From Nannochloropsis salina CCMP1776 (taxonomy: Eukaryota; Sar; Eustigmatophyceae; Eustigmatales; Monodopsidaceae): DNA of 64,000 bases. Numbering within the stretch: the first letter of the stretch is position 1; every line of letters starts with the position of its first letter. A program made the position numbers and the translations under genes. Below are positions 10,608 through 21,024 of this stretch, in pieces. The stretch lies in assembly GCA_004565275.1 (NCBI GenBank), contig SDOX01000005.1:356051-420050 (forward strand). Direction: 5' to 3'. The notes under the pieces are model-generated. The model was not told the DNA's origin and did not search any database. It saw only the letters and a list, made by a program, of their open reading frames with translations.

Positions 10608-11067
10608 TTGGGCAATGTTATTTATGGCTGCGCCTGGTATATGGTGTATGCCTTTATATGCTTGGGCCGCTCTCCCATCCTCAGGGGCCATGGATAACCG
10701 TGTCCTTCGTCCTTTGTTTTGACTCTTCATTGGCCGAAAGCAGTACTATGAAGGAAACATATGGGTGAATGTGGTTTATGGAAGTGAAAGAAAGCTCGCG
10801 GATGATTACTGAAAATGGTATTTTGCATGTGATATTTGTAGCTTAGAAGAGGGCCCCCTGCCGGGCTTCCAGACCAGCTCTCACCAGCGATGCAGCAGCC
10901 AGACAAATAAGAACTCTTTGAGATTATTACGCTTGAAGATTTCATTGAACAAATGTACCGTAACGCAAAACCACACTTTTAATGTGAACATGTGCTTGCT
11001 AGTAAGTCGCAGAGTACTGACCACATTTCCCCCCCTCTTCCTCCTCGCCCGGCCATGGACAGGAAAC
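10608..11067. promoter_or_regulatory. Divergent promoter region of rlmN and hslV
   Basis: About 460 bp separate the chosen start codons of two organelle-targeted bacterial-type enzymes read in opposite directions, so both promoters should lie here. If the RlmN start is the upstream Met at 10730, the region is shorter. No distinct element is recognised. Confidence 0.4.
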
Positions 11068-12230
11068 ATGCTCTCTCATCTCCTCCGCCGGTCCGTCTCG
11101 GGGGCAAGCACTGCCTTAAAACCGCCTTTCGGCTCCTTTACGTCACCTTTAGCCTCGATACCATGCAACAGCAATTCTTTGACGAGTTGCAGCATTAATT
11201 GGGACACGGATGCTTCCGGGCCGGGAGGCTGTCGACGATTGCATCAAGCGGCGGCCCTCAGGCACCCGAGAAGTGGGTTTTACGGGGGCAATCACGCAGG
11301 ACACTTGACCATGCATGCAACCACCATTCTGTGTGTGCGCAAGGGCGACAAAGTGGTTATGATGGGGGACGGGCAGGTCTCGCAGGGCGCAACGGTTGTC
11401 AAGCCGAACGCGAAGAAAGTCCGGCGCTTGGGACAGGATATCATAGCGGGCTTTGCGGGCTCCACGGCGGATTGTTTCACGCTTATGGAGCGCCTGGAGC
11501 GGAAGTTGGAAGAGCATCCTGGTCAGTTGACTCGAGCGTGCGTGGATTTGGCAAAGGCCTGGCGCACAGATAAATACTTGCGGCGGTTGGAGGCGTCGTT
11601 GCTGGTAGCGGATAAGAACGTCTCTTTTGAAATCACAGGGTTGGGTGATGTGCTGGAACCCAAGGATGGGGTCATCGCCATTGGCTCAGGAGGGACGTTT
11701 GCGCTAGGTAAGCATGGTAGAATATTTGTATAGGGATCTCTTAAAATTTTGGACATTCAAAAAATGCCTCTGGAGCGAAGGAAAAACGGGACAATCACAG
11801 TTGTCAGCCTGAGCTTACCCCGACGCATGTGAGGTGGATGAATATGCATGGATAGATACATACATGTACATGGATACGTGCAATACATGTATATGGGACA
11901 AGAGGTTGAGGGACTCTTTGGCCTCTAGAACTGCAATTTTGCCACCTTTGGTAGATATTGAAGTTTCTCACAATGCTGCTATGCTTCAGTGGTGTAGTCA
12001 CATGGCTGGTAGAGCGTGGAACCTTTCCTTTGTCTAATATCCGACCTTCTAAATCCAACAAACTACTTGCAGCTGCGGCTAAAGCTCTTTTGGACCGGGA
12101 GGATATGGACGCCGAGCAGATTGCCCATAAGGCAATGTCCATTGCTGCTGAGATCTGTGTGTATACGAATAACAATTTTGTCACCGAGGTAGTTGGCGGT
12201 GACAAAAAGAATGAGTCTGCGGAAGCCTGA
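11068..12230 (+). CDS. hslV: HslV (ClpQ) threonine peptidase, mitochondrial
   Basis: Proteolytic subunit of the bacterial-type HslUV protease. Exons 11068-11707 and 12073-12230 join in phase 1 (donor GTAAGC; 365-bp intron), giving 265 residues and the continuous family sequence [14 protein letters not shown] across the junction. The catalytic N-terminal threonine after processing is about Thr85 in [11 protein letters not shown]. The sodium/GSGG core (IAIGSGG) and the [18 protein letters not shown] segment are as in bacterial HslV. The 84-residue leader begins [12 protein letters not shown], a basic amphipathic mitochondrial-type presequence with no signal peptide. It needs the HslU ATPase, not in this window. 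Nuclear HslV genes are known from several protist lineages, stramenopiles included. Confidence 0.9.
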
Positions 12231-12842
12231 CGGGTGAGGGTGACGTGCACACGACACCAAATACAGCGTTGCGAGGTCCAGCAGCAAGAACAGATATAGC
12301 GGAGGGTTGGCTAGGAAAAACATATTTTTTGTTATTTCCAGATGGTAATAAAAATAGACTTTTTAAAAATGATCAGTATTTATATGGTCACTGTTGATAC
12401 GAAAACTACGGCCGCGAAATAATTCTTTCCTCTAATTCCCTTGTTTTTGTGACTCCTTGGCCCCTCTGGATAGACTATAGTAGTTGACCGTGGGATATTT
12501 TATCAGTCGTATCGAGCAATTTTAGGGGTTGTGCATGCATACATCTCTCGTAGAAACAGGCATTGGGGTCTAAGCAATAACCTCCTCCCCCCTTGTCTTA
12601 CGCGGACCGATCGCAGACAAGGGCGAGAAGAGTCGCTTACAAGCCCGCAAAACCAGCCCCCCCGTGTCGTGTATGTACTAATACGTATTACTTAATGATA
12701 GCCCACGATAGTGATGGCAATGTGATGGTGTCTTCGGGCTCTTCCTCTGCATGTTGAAGGTTTTTCTGTATTATCTGGCATTGAAGACATCCCCCTTCCT
12801 TTTCTGTCAGAGACATAAGCTTTCACTCGAAACAGACAGCGT
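12231..12842. other. Intergenic region between hslV and the ankyrin-DHHC gene
   Basis: AT-rich 3' flank of hslV, then the promoter and leader of the following gene. A short palindrome TAATACGTATTA lies at about 12679-12690. No gene is seen. Confidence 0.45.
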
Positions 12843-15409
12843 ATGACATCCAAATTCGTGAGCCCAGCGGCTGGTCTTTCGCAACAAAGTCCTTCAAAAA
12901 GCGACAGCAACAAGGAGACAAGAAAAGTCGACCTAAAGATGTTGCCGGAGGCTCCGAAGCAGGTGGGTAGAAATGCTTCTTTTTCTCTTTTATGAAAAAG
13001 TGGGAACAATCAGTGCAGCACCTCATATAGTGTGGTATTCTATGTGCGCGTCCGTTTGGAACATACATGTGTTCAAACAGGCTGGCACGTCTGCAAGCAA
13101 TGACCGCGTCCAAAGCCACCGCGCCTGCTGCAAGCAAAAGGGAATGAAGGCGAATCAGCCCTTGCCTTCTGCGAGCACTAAAGAGTCGAAGATGACACTC
13201 GCCGACCTGGAATCTCTGCCTCCCTCAGAACTTGCAACTCTTCACGCACACTTGTCGAAGAGACTAGCAGCTCAACTCAGCGCTTACGAAGAGCTGCCAA
13301 ACCCGACTGTTGTCGCGACGCAAGACGAGACTGAGACCAGTGGAATCCTTTCGTCTTCGGATACTACCTTCGCCGCTCCTGCCGCGGTTCCAAAATCCGC
13401 CCCCAGTGTCGCACACAGTGGAAACAAAGTGGTGGGGCCAGCGCCGCTTGCCGTGTCTTCGGGCACAGCGACCACAAGCACGGCGGAAGCGTACCCGCAC
13501 AGGGAACCTGAAATCTCGCCTCCCCCCCTTGATCTCTTCGAGGCAGTAAAAATGGGGCTGGTGAGCGTGGTCAAGCGCCTGGTCCACGAGCACGAGGTAT
13601 CAGACTCACAGCAAGTCCCAGGAAACGGAGGAAGAAGACGAGCATTGTCCCCCTCTAGCAGGCTGCGTGCATACCTGTGGGAGCGGGACGGGGACGGGCA
13701 CACAGTCACGCACTGGGCAGCCAAGCGTGGAGACCTCGAGTTGGTTTCTTTTCTGGCGGACAAAGGCGCGCCGCTCTTTGAGGCGAGCACCGACAGTGTG
13801 GGGATGCAGCCTATCCATTGGGCGGTCACAGAGGGCCATTTGCACGTCTTGCACTACCTGGTATGCAACGGTGCGGACCTGGACGCCAGAGATAAGCAGC
13901 TTTGCACCCCTCTTTTAATTGCAGCCCAATACGGACAGACAGAAGTGGTAGCATACCTGGTGAAGAATGGCGCAGACACCAAGCTGTTGGACATGAACGA
14001 CGACTCGGTGAGTGTCTGGGGCTTGTGGCGTGGGAAGGAGAGGGAGTCCTGGGTAGACCCGTGCCTTCGCTGCCTGTATGGGCACGACCATTCGACCAAC
14101 CAGCAGATTAATGGACCCATGCTCTCATTTCCTCTCATCCCTTTCTCTGCAGAGCATGCACTGGGCAGCCTACAAAGGCGAGCTCTCGATCGTGCAGCTC
14201 TTAGACCACCTGGGGCTTCCCGTGGACGACGTGGACGGGTATGGACAGACACCTCTCCACTTGGCGGCTCTACGAGGAAATTTCTCAGTCGTGGAGTACT
14301 TGGTGCTGGACGCCGACGCACGGACGGACCGCAAGGATAGGAATGGGAGCACACCGGCCGACTTGGCTTTCAAAAAGGGGCAGAGGAAGGTGGCGGCATT
14401 TCTGGCCTCGCACGGTTTGGAAAAATTCAACTGGAGGCAGCTCTTGTCCCTTCAGCATTGGAAAGTGTGGCTGCAAGGGGGAGGAAACGCAGAGGCCTCG
14501 GCCTGGCCTTTCTACTTGGTGGTTGCAAGCAATGTGTGGGTGCTCGGGCTCTACCCTCTCCGCTTTTTCTCCGAGCGAGGTCTCCTGGCCTTGTCGAGCC
14601 ACACCCGTCTGAACACATGCTGTGTGACGCTGCAACTGAGCATGTGGGCGTTCTTTCTGCTCGCCTGGCGGGTGGATCCCGGATACGTGGAAGGGAAGAG
14701 GGAGGGCCGGAGCCAAGAATACGAGGAGGCTCTGGACACGTTCTCCAGCGAGGGAATGGCACGGGTCTTGGAAAAGGCTGCGGCTCGATCGCAGCACCAT
14801 CACCGACAACAAAATGGTCTCGCGCCATCCACAGCCGCAATTAAGCCCCCTCTGCCGAACCTGTGTCATGCTTGCCATGTAGTGCGTCCCGTGCGGTCAA
14901 AGCACTGCCGCGTCTGTCGTCGATGCGTGCAAGTCTTCGACCATCATTGTCCCTTCATCGGCAACTGCGTAGGGGCGGGAAACTACCGGTGGTTCTTTCT
15001 TTACGTTTGCGACCTCCTCCTGGCCGCCCTCCTGTACATTGCCACATGTGTGATTTACCTCAAGCGTGCGGGCTTCGACATGCTCGTTTTCTTGACGCTC
15101 CTCTACGTGCTATCCCTCGGTCTGATGGTAGGGGCTCTGGCCGGGTATCATTCCCAGCTGGTTGCTCTGAATTTCACCACGAACGAGCATCAGAACTACT
15201 GGCGGTACGACTATTTCCGAGATCCCGTAACAGGAAGAAATCGTAATCCTTTCGACAAAGGAATTTGGCAGAACTTTCTAGCCCGCATTGTGTATGGAGA
15301 GACGTACATATATGGTGGAAAAGCCCAAGCCGTTGGGAGGGTTTCGCGTCAAAGAGAAAGGATAAGAGAGGGAGATGAAGAGGAAGAAAACTTGTTGACG
15401 ATTGTATGA
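12843..15409 (+). CDS. Ankyrin-repeat DHHC protein S-acyltransferase (AKR1/ZDHHC17 type)
   Basis: Palmitoyltransferase of endomembranes. Exons 12843-12962, 13081-14007 and 14153-15409 all join in phase 0 (introns of 118 and 145 bp), giving 767 residues. After a Ser/Ala-rich N-terminus there are five to six ankyrin repeats (about residues 210-420), one interrupted by intron 2. Two hydrophobic segments follow (around 460 and 500), then the cysteine-rich domain [18 protein letters not shown] and the catalytic DHHC at Asp612-Cys615, then two more membrane segments and a short acidic tail. Ankyrin repeats before DHHC mark yeast Akr1 and animal ZDHHC13/17, where they recruit substrates. The first 40-residue exon is inferred from phase and good splice sites. 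Confidence 0.9.
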
Positions 15410-15570
15410 GGGCACATAGGCAATCTAGGATACTTTTTCGACTAACATTGGTAGTTCATATTTTAGTAGAGGTAAACACGATTGTCGTGAAAAGGTTAGT
15501 CGTTCACGCGCAACAAAGTAGTAGTGGCAAATTAGCAAATACTCATGATTATCATCAGATTTTTGCTATC

Positions 15571-15996
15571 TCATTCATCGTCATAACTGCGGTGCCTGTC
15601 GTACTTACATCCAGGCGCATTCTCATCTTCTTCTCCACAGCACCAATACATTTTTTGTGTGGCAAATCGATCCGCCGAGGCACTCCAATCCGCCTTGCGT
15701 TTAGTGTCTCCTGAGTAATGCTTCGGATGATAGCGACAAGCGCGATCGTGGTTGCGGGAGGGATCATAGTACGTTTTGCAGTTCTTGCACAATTTTTCAG
15801 TGAAAGTGCGAGACTGGTGAATATTGGAGGAGCTAGACCCTAGAACTGAAAGGTGACCAGGTGCATTTTTGACCGTGCGACTGAGAAGCCGAGAGGAGGA
15901 GAACCAGGCATGGTTGGGATGTAGTGCGAGGAGGAGGATTGCGATGATGCGGAGGAGCGAAGCAAAATTGAGAAACGAGCAATTAGTTGGCACCAT
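15571..15996 (-). CDS. Small plastid-targeted Cys/His-rich protein
   Basis: A 141-residue intron-less protein. The N-terminus is a signal peptide (LLRIIAILLLALHPNHA) followed by a tryptophan and WFSSSRLL, resembling a bipartite plastid signal with an aromatic residue at the cleavage point. The mature part has an ordered Cys/His pattern: CKNCKTYYDPSRNHDRAC, then RYHPKHYSGD, then YWCCGEEDENAPGCKYDRHRSYDD. This looks like a compact metal-binding module of the CHORD-like or CxxC...H...CC...C...H type. The pattern is tight enough to suggest a conserved family, but I cannot name it with confidence. It is convergent with the ankyrin-DHHC gene, 161 bp away. Confidence 0.65.
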   Translation of the reverse strand: MVPTNCSFLNFASLLRIIAILLLALHPNHAWFSSSRLLSRTVKNAPGHLSVLGSSSSNIHQSRTFTEKLCKNCKTYYDPSRNHDRACRYHPKHYSGDTKRKADWSASADRFATQKMYWCCGEEDENAPGCKYDRHRSYDDE

Positions 15997-16438
15997 AGCA
16001 ATGGTTGTAACACCCTTGAAGGAGCGCCTAAATCAATTGTGCCTTTGCCACTGGCAAAGCCACCAGGTAGTACGGAAGGGGGTGGGGAGGTTAATCTACA
16101 AGTAGGATGGTTATGCCCAGCCCAGAGTGATCGTAGTGCTGCCTTTCGGGTGTCACGGCTGGTCAATTCGTAAGCCCAAAAAAATCGGAGGCTCCAGGGA
16201 AGAAAATTCGAAAAATAATTCCTGATTATGAAAACATTTTTTGGTCGTAGTTTGCTACGTATGACACACTTAAGCCACGTTTCTAATACTGGTGTTCCTG
16301 TCACATGAACCAACTTTCAAGCTATCCTGCCGGTGGAAATCACTCGAGATTATACTGTAACACTTTAAGAAGGATTCTGTCAGCAACTTAAAAACATTGA
16401 AATTTGCTCATTTCGTTCTAGGCGTGCCTTTTCCCCCC
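15997..16438. other. Intergenic region between two minus-strand genes
   Basis: Promoter of the small plastid Cys-rich protein on the left and the 3' flank of the SLC35B transporter on the right. A frame at 15840-16313 on the minus strand overlaps the former and shows no features. Nothing else is seen. Confidence 0.45.
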
Positions 16439-17827
16439 TCAACTTCCCGTTCCACTTGTTGCCCGCTGCTTCCCCCGCAAGTTCCTTTTGATACGGAGGG
16501 CAATCGTTCCGAAGCAAAGGAGTGCGCCGATGAAACTCTGCCATGCCAACGGGTGTGCAAACAAAGCGCACGACAAAATCATGCTGAGCATCTGACGTAT
16601 TGTCATCATGATGGTGAAGACGATAGCACCAAACTGCTTAATTGTGTAAAAGATGAAAAGCTGTCCCGAGGCAGAGCAAAGGGACAGAATGAAGACATGC
16701 TGTGCGGCATCCGGGTGCCGCATCATGAAGGCAAGTGACGAAGCGCCTTGCCCGGTTTGCAGAAGGCTCGCGCCTGTAAAGATGATTGAGCACAGGTTGA
16801 CCCCCAGCATCATCTGGAATTGGGACACGTGGAACTTCTTGAAGACTTTGTCTTGCCACTGGCTTGTGAAGGAATCGCACATGAGATACATGGCCAGAAG
16901 GATGTATCCTAACGTGGAGTCGGCCCCGCCGTCGTGCCCGGCCTTGGGCTTCTTCTCGTTCAGAGAGAAGATGGTGACTCCCAACGTGATTAGCGCGGCG
17001 TCCACGTACTCAGCCCACGGATAGGACCTCCGGTGCAGCAGCCTCCCAACGAACATGACGGGGATGATCTTGCTGGACTTGGACAGGACCTGGGTGGGGA
17101 AGGAGACGTATTTGAGGGCCTCGTATTGAGCCCAGCTGCTCAGAATGTTGGAGAGGGAGGCAGGGGCATACTGCCACAAAGGGGCTTTCAAACCCTGGGG
17201 TACCACCGCGTCTGTATTGGACCTATTCGACCATGGCCAGAAGACAATTGTGGCGGAGACAACGAGGGCCAGGGCACGGTTACCGAACACCAAAAAGGCC
17301 GACGAGGGGAAGAATTCCGCGTCGGCGCCCTCCCCGTACGCCTTGGTCACCATCCGCTCCTGGACCAGGCCCCAGATGATGTAAGAGGCTTGAAGGCCTA
17401 AAAAGCAGCCCACGAGACGAATGGCTTTCGATTTCATGCTGTCGTCACCGCTGGTGCTCCCACTCAGAAGCATCCTGGATGGAACTCCTCCAGGCTTTTC
17501 TTTTTCATCCGTACTGTGGCTGCCACTGCCCGTAACGGGGGAGGACGCTAACAAACGCTCTTTTTCAGATTCTCGCCCTGTCATGCTCCCGTCTTCAAGA
17601 CCAACGTCTTCCGAGACTTCTGTTTTCAGTTCGATTCCAGGAGTCCTCTCGTCAGCCCTTGGAGAGAAACTGCTTCTCATGGCCGAAGACAAGGATGAAA
17701 ACCACCCGCTTCCAGAACTTGCGCTGCTACGCACAGTTTTCCGCGTGATAACCGTTGTTGGTCTCGTTTTTCCTGTCCGTGCGGGTATTGATAAGGACCA
17801 AGGAGAAGAGAAACCCGTCACGTACAT
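16439..17827 (-). CDS. Nucleotide-sugar/PAPS transporter, SLC35B family
   Basis: Multi-pass antiporter of the Golgi or ER, intron-less, 462 residues. A 130-residue hydrophilic Ser/Glu-rich N-terminus precedes about ten hydrophobic segments. Family marks include FPTQVLSKSSKIIPVMFVG (near residue 245), SLNEKK, the MYLMCDSFTSQWQDKVFK segment, and the C-terminal FTIMMTIRQMLSMILSC motif followed by a basic tail. These fit the SLC35B2/B3 branch, whose known cargo is the sulfate donor PAPS; UDP-galactose transport (SLC35B1) is the alternative. PAPS import into the Golgi would support sulfation of wall polysaccharide or lipids. It is divergent from the DUF4336 gene. Confidence 0.85.
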   Translation of the reverse strand: MYVTGFSSPWSLSIPARTGKTRPTTVITRKTVRSSASSGSGWFSSLSSAMRSSFSPRADERTPGIELKTEVSEDVGLEDGSMTGRESEKERLLASSPVTGSGSHSTDEKEKPGGVPSRMLLSGSTSGDDSMKSKAIRLVGCFLGLQASYIIWGLVQERMVTKAYGEGADAEFFPSSAFLVFGNRALALVVSATIVFWPWSNRSNTDAVVPQGLKAPLWQYAPASLSNILSSWAQYEALKYVSFPTQVLSKSSKIIPVMFVGRLLHRRSYPWAEYVDAALITLGVTIFSLNEKKPKAGHDGGADSTLGYILLAMYLMCDSFTSQWQDKVFKKFHVSQFQMMLGVNLCSIIFTGASLLQTGQGASSLAFMMRHPDAAQHVFILSLCSASGQLFIFYTIKQFGAIVFTIMMTIRQMLSMILSCALFAHPLAWQSFIGALLCFGTIALRIKRNLRGKQRATSGTGS

Positions 17828-18236
17828 TCCGTCCTACATTTGAATCGCCAGTTCAAACAGTATGGCCTTCCTCAAGACAAAGAAGTCGACATTCACACGC
17901 GCAAGACCTGCCGACTGTTCCATCATGACTCATCACGGGAAAAGACACAACAGTGAGCAGAAGTGGGAGAGCCCTACCAAGGCGTCTTGAATCCGCAGGG
18001 ACGTGAATGCGGCCGAGGCAGGTAGAAGCTCGGATGTAACTGATGCATCTCGCCAAGACGGTTCAGCCATCCACCTCCCCCCCTAAGCCCCTGCCCTGGG
18101 AAAAAAACATTAACCTCCATTCACCGATACCCCTGCCAGCGGGTTGTGGATAGTGGGAAACCATGTTGATTGATGCGGTGTAGTGGACTGAGTTTTGAGT
18201 CGCTTTCAATACCTTACAGGCGCACTTAATTTGCCC
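17828..18236. promoter_or_regulatory. Divergent promoter region of SLC35B and DUF4336 genes
   Basis: About 400 bp between two divergent start codons. No convincing gene. A frame opening upstream of 18237 begins only with TTG and is part of the leader. Confidence 0.4.
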
Positions 18237-19400
18237 ATGGCCGCAATTATCGGGGGATCGTGGCGTTTGGAGCTCCACCAGCGCAGCCGGCTCCTGAGTT
18301 TCTTTTTATTTGTCTCCCTTTTCTTACCTGTTACCGTCGAAGCCTTCACTGCACGGATCCATGGATGTCCAACGATGTCCTCCTTAAATCGACCTAAAGC
18401 TTCTGGAGGCAGCAGTGACAGACGGAGTGGCGGTACCCGCTCCTCCTTCTCAACCGCCAATGCCAAGCCCTCTTCTTGGCAACATCCTCGCTCCTCTTCA
18501 AGCCCTCCTTCTAGATACCCCATCCCGGAAAAAGGCCCGTTTCCGTGGACAAATGCCCAGTCTCCCCCGTCAACACCAACGCGCCTCACTCCCAAATCAA
18601 GCTTGCCTCCTGCTGTAGATCTTGGTGCACGGGATCAAATCTATGAGCCGTCCCTGCTTCCCCCAAGAATGAAACCTACCACACTACTTATTTCAGATCG
18701 GAAGCGTGGTCTGTGGGTTTTCGAACAACCATTTGTCCTTGGTGTCGTGGACGTGAAAAATCGGATGAGCGTCCTTCGCCTTTCAGACGGCGGTTTCGCA
18801 GTCTATTCTCCCCTGGCTGCCACACCGGAATGCATCCGCATGCTTAAAAGCCTGGTCAAAAGCGAAAAACTCTCCCTGTCTTCAGCCTGGTTCATGGTGC
18901 CCAGCTCCTTTCCCGAACACCACGAGTCCCTTGTGACGTGGCGGGAGGTATTTCCTGAGGCACGAGTCGTCTCGGTACATCCCCGGATAAATGTCATTTC
19001 CGAGTTTCTTCTGGAAGGCCCGTCAACCGACGCCCCATCTCAATTACCTCTCCCGCTGCGTAAAGATTTGGACGTGGCGGTTTACGAGACGCCCTTACTG
19101 CGGGAGATGGTCCTCACTCACAAGCCCAGCAAGACTCTTTTCGTGGCCGACTCGGGGTTTTACATCAACGAGGAGTACTCCAATGCTCTGACACGCGGCA
19201 TCACGCAGCTGCAAGGGATCTACGACAGGTTTGTCACCCCTCCCTTTTTTCGGCTGGGCATGAACGAGAAGGAAGGAAAGAGGCTGTACGAGCGTGTGAA
19301 GGACTGGGAATTCGACACGATCGTCACGTGCCACGCGGCCTTGGTGGAGGAGGGGAAGGGGAAAGAGGCATTTTTGGAAGGCTACCGACACCTGGCTTAG
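18237..19400 (+). CDS. Plastid-targeted DUF4336 (metallo-beta-lactamase-like) protein
   Basis: 387 residues, no intron. The start is the ATG in context cccATGgcc at 18237. A signal peptide (LLSFFLFVSLFLPVTVEA) is followed directly by FTARIHG, the Phe-led transit peptide of a complex plastid, then a 100-residue Ser/Pro-rich linker. The domain starts near residue 165 with MSVLRLSDGGFAVYSPL and has the split layout of DUF4336 proteins, a metallo-hydrolase-fold relative found in algae, plants and cyanobacteria. The classical HxHxDH zinc motif of metallo-beta-lactamases is not seen, so catalytic activity is doubtful. The function is unknown. Confidence 0.75.
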   Translation: MAAIIGGSWRLELHQRSRLLSFFLFVSLFLPVTVEAFTARIHGCPTMSSLNRPKASGGSSDRRSGGTRSSFSTANAKPSSWQHPRSSSSPPSRYPIPEKGPFPWTNAQSPPSTPTRLTPKSSLPPAVDLGARDQIYEPSLLPPRMKPTTLLISDRKRGLWVFEQPFVLGVVDVKNRMSVLRLSDGGFAVYSPLAATPECIRMLKSLVKSEKLSLSSAWFMVPSSFPEHHESLVTWREVFPEARVVSVHPRINVISEFLLEGPSTDAPSQLPLPLRKDLDVAVYETPLLREMVLTHKPSKTLFVADSGFYINEEYSNALTRGITQLQGIYDRFVTPPFFRLGMNEKEGKRLYERVKDWEFDTIVTCHAALVEEGKGKEAFLEGYRHLA

Positions 19401-19851
19401 TTTTTCGCTGCGTGGTGCAGATAAAATATTCAAAAGGATGCGTAGAAGGAGCCCGTGGCAGTAGACGCGTCGGGCCACACTTGTTTGCAAGCCTTTCAGA
19501 TAACTGTGCGAGTATCATAAAAAGCAACCAAACATGACTGTAACATACTCAAAGAAGGACAAAGTGTCTCCGACATGTCTTGTTCTATGTTTGCCCCCAA
19601 ATCCCACAGGGTAGAAGGAGATGGCCTATCCGACATCTATGACCCTCTGCATGGGCCCATTCCGACGTTGGACCTCATGGACGTGCACTCCTTAGTATGA
19701 CCACAACCTTAGTCTCAGATGCATGTAATTCACAAGCCTGCAGCTGTCTTTGCGTGCGAAGCCAGTCGCCTGGTTTCCGCTATCGTCACCCCCGTTCTGG
19801 TTCCCGCCACACTGTACATCCCTTAATCCTGTGCCTGCACGCCCCTCTACC
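19401..19851. other. Convergent 3' intergenic region
   Basis: 3' flanks of the DUF4336 gene (+) and the ubiquitin-like membrane protein gene (-). AT-rich at the left, C/T-rich at the right. Nothing recognisable. Confidence 0.45.
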
Positions 19852-21024
19852 CTATGGTCCCAGCCCGTTCGCCCTGCGCACCAGTGTATAAAATTGACTG
19901 GCTCTCATGAAGCAGACGCCCCACACCAAGCTGTACAGGAAACACGACAAGGACACCATGTAGATCAGTTCGCCCCGGTCCATCTGCCGATACGCCTCCC
20001 CGCCTCCCCCGCCTCCGTCATCCGTGCCGTTTCCTGCGCCGGGGGGCGGAGAGGACGCGGAGGGCTGGGGGCCGACGTCCACGTCATACCCGAGGTTCAC
20101 ACTATTCACGGCCCATATAATCCGACTGGCCATCCAGGCGGTGCCCACCACCAGCAAGCCGTACACGTACACCTTGGTCGATTGCAGCTGGAGAGTGTTG
20201 GCGCTCCGGATACCGACCAGCCCCACGTATAAACCCAAGGTGTTCATCATCACCTGCAGGATTAAGAGAGCGCTGCCCCCGTCCACTCCCCCGCCCCCTT
20301 TACCTCCCGCGCCCTTGTCCCCGGCCGCCCCGCCTCCTCCGTCCTCACCACCAGGCGCAGGCACCTCTCCTCCCCCTCCCGCACCCATAGACCAAGCCGC
20401 AAGCATCTGCAGCCCCAGCAACAACAATTGCATGGCACATATTGCCACCAAACAAGAGGAGAAGAGTTTGACCGAGTGGGTGGACCGGATCAACTCCGGG
20501 TCTCCAAAGGAGGACGGCAGGCCGTACGGGTTCAAGTGCGTGCCCGGACCCACCATCCCTCCCTCAGTCCCAGCTCCGCTTGTAGTGTTGACGACGCTGG
20601 CGATGCTGCCCGGGGCACCGGGGGGCGGGGGTGGGGGGCGCGCGAACAAATGGATCACGCAGCCCGCCTCCACCCCGCACGACCGAAGCGTCTGCTGGTC
20701 TTGCAACATTCGCCCGGCGAATATCAAACGCTGCTGTGCAGGTGGTACACCGGATGCTGCCTGCACTTTGACTTTGAGTGCGCCGATGGTTGACAAGGGG
20801 GTCTCGGCATCCAGGGCATGCTCTTTCCCGTGCGTGTCTAAAATGCGTATGGGAAACTGAGGGGGTCCACTAGGCCCTGGGGAGGGAGCGGGCGGGGAAA
20901 CTGGAGACGATCTTGGAAGGGGGCCAGAAAGCGACGGAGAAGTGGCAGACGTGGAGGCATTAGTGGCGTTTCCGGTGGTGGTGGTGGATGTGGTCGTGGG
21001 AGGGACATCTGCTTTGGTTGGCAT
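19852..21024 (-). CDS. Ubiquitin-like-domain protein with four transmembrane helices
   Basis: 390 residues, no intron. After a Ser/Thr/Pro-rich start, residues about 57-127 form a ubiquitin-like domain (FPIRILDTHGKEHALDAE... then PPAQQRLIFAGRMLQD...). It ends in GCVIHLFARP rather than Gly-Gly, so it is probably not conjugated. Four hydrophobic helices follow, near residues 190-215, 255-277, 287-310 and 352-375. They are broken by a Gly-rich loop (about 220-250) and another Gly/Pro/Ser-rich loop. The layout recalls ER membrane ubiquitin-like proteins (HERP, TMUB), known in ERAD, but similarity outside the Ubl is not evident. The dense open frames on the opposite strand are shadows of its GC-rich repeats. 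Confidence 0.7.
   Translation of the reverse strand: MPTKADVPPTTTSTTTTGNATNASTSATSPSLSGPLPRSSPVSPPAPSPGPSGPPQFPIRILDTHGKEHALDAETPLSTIGALKVKVQAASGVPPAQQRLIFAGRMLQDQQTLRSCGVEAGCVIHLFARPPPPPPGAPGSIASVVNTTSGAGTEGGMVGPGTHLNPYGLPSSFGDPELIRSTHSVKLFSSCLVAICAMQLLLLGLQMLAAWSMGAGGGGEVPAPGGEDGGGGAAGDKGAGGKGGGGVDGGSALLILQVMMNTLGLYVGLVGIRSANTLQLQSTKVYVYGLLVVGTAWMASRIIWAVNSVNLGYDVDVGPQPSASSPPPGAGNGTDDGGGGGGEAYRQMDRGELIYMVSLSCFLYSLVWGVCFMRASQFYTLVRRANGLGP

Noticed and set aside
20024-20860. Long plus-strand frame opposite the ubiquitin-like gene
   Set aside because: Pro-rich shadow of Gly-rich coding sequence on the minus strand, whose product has a real domain and membrane helices.
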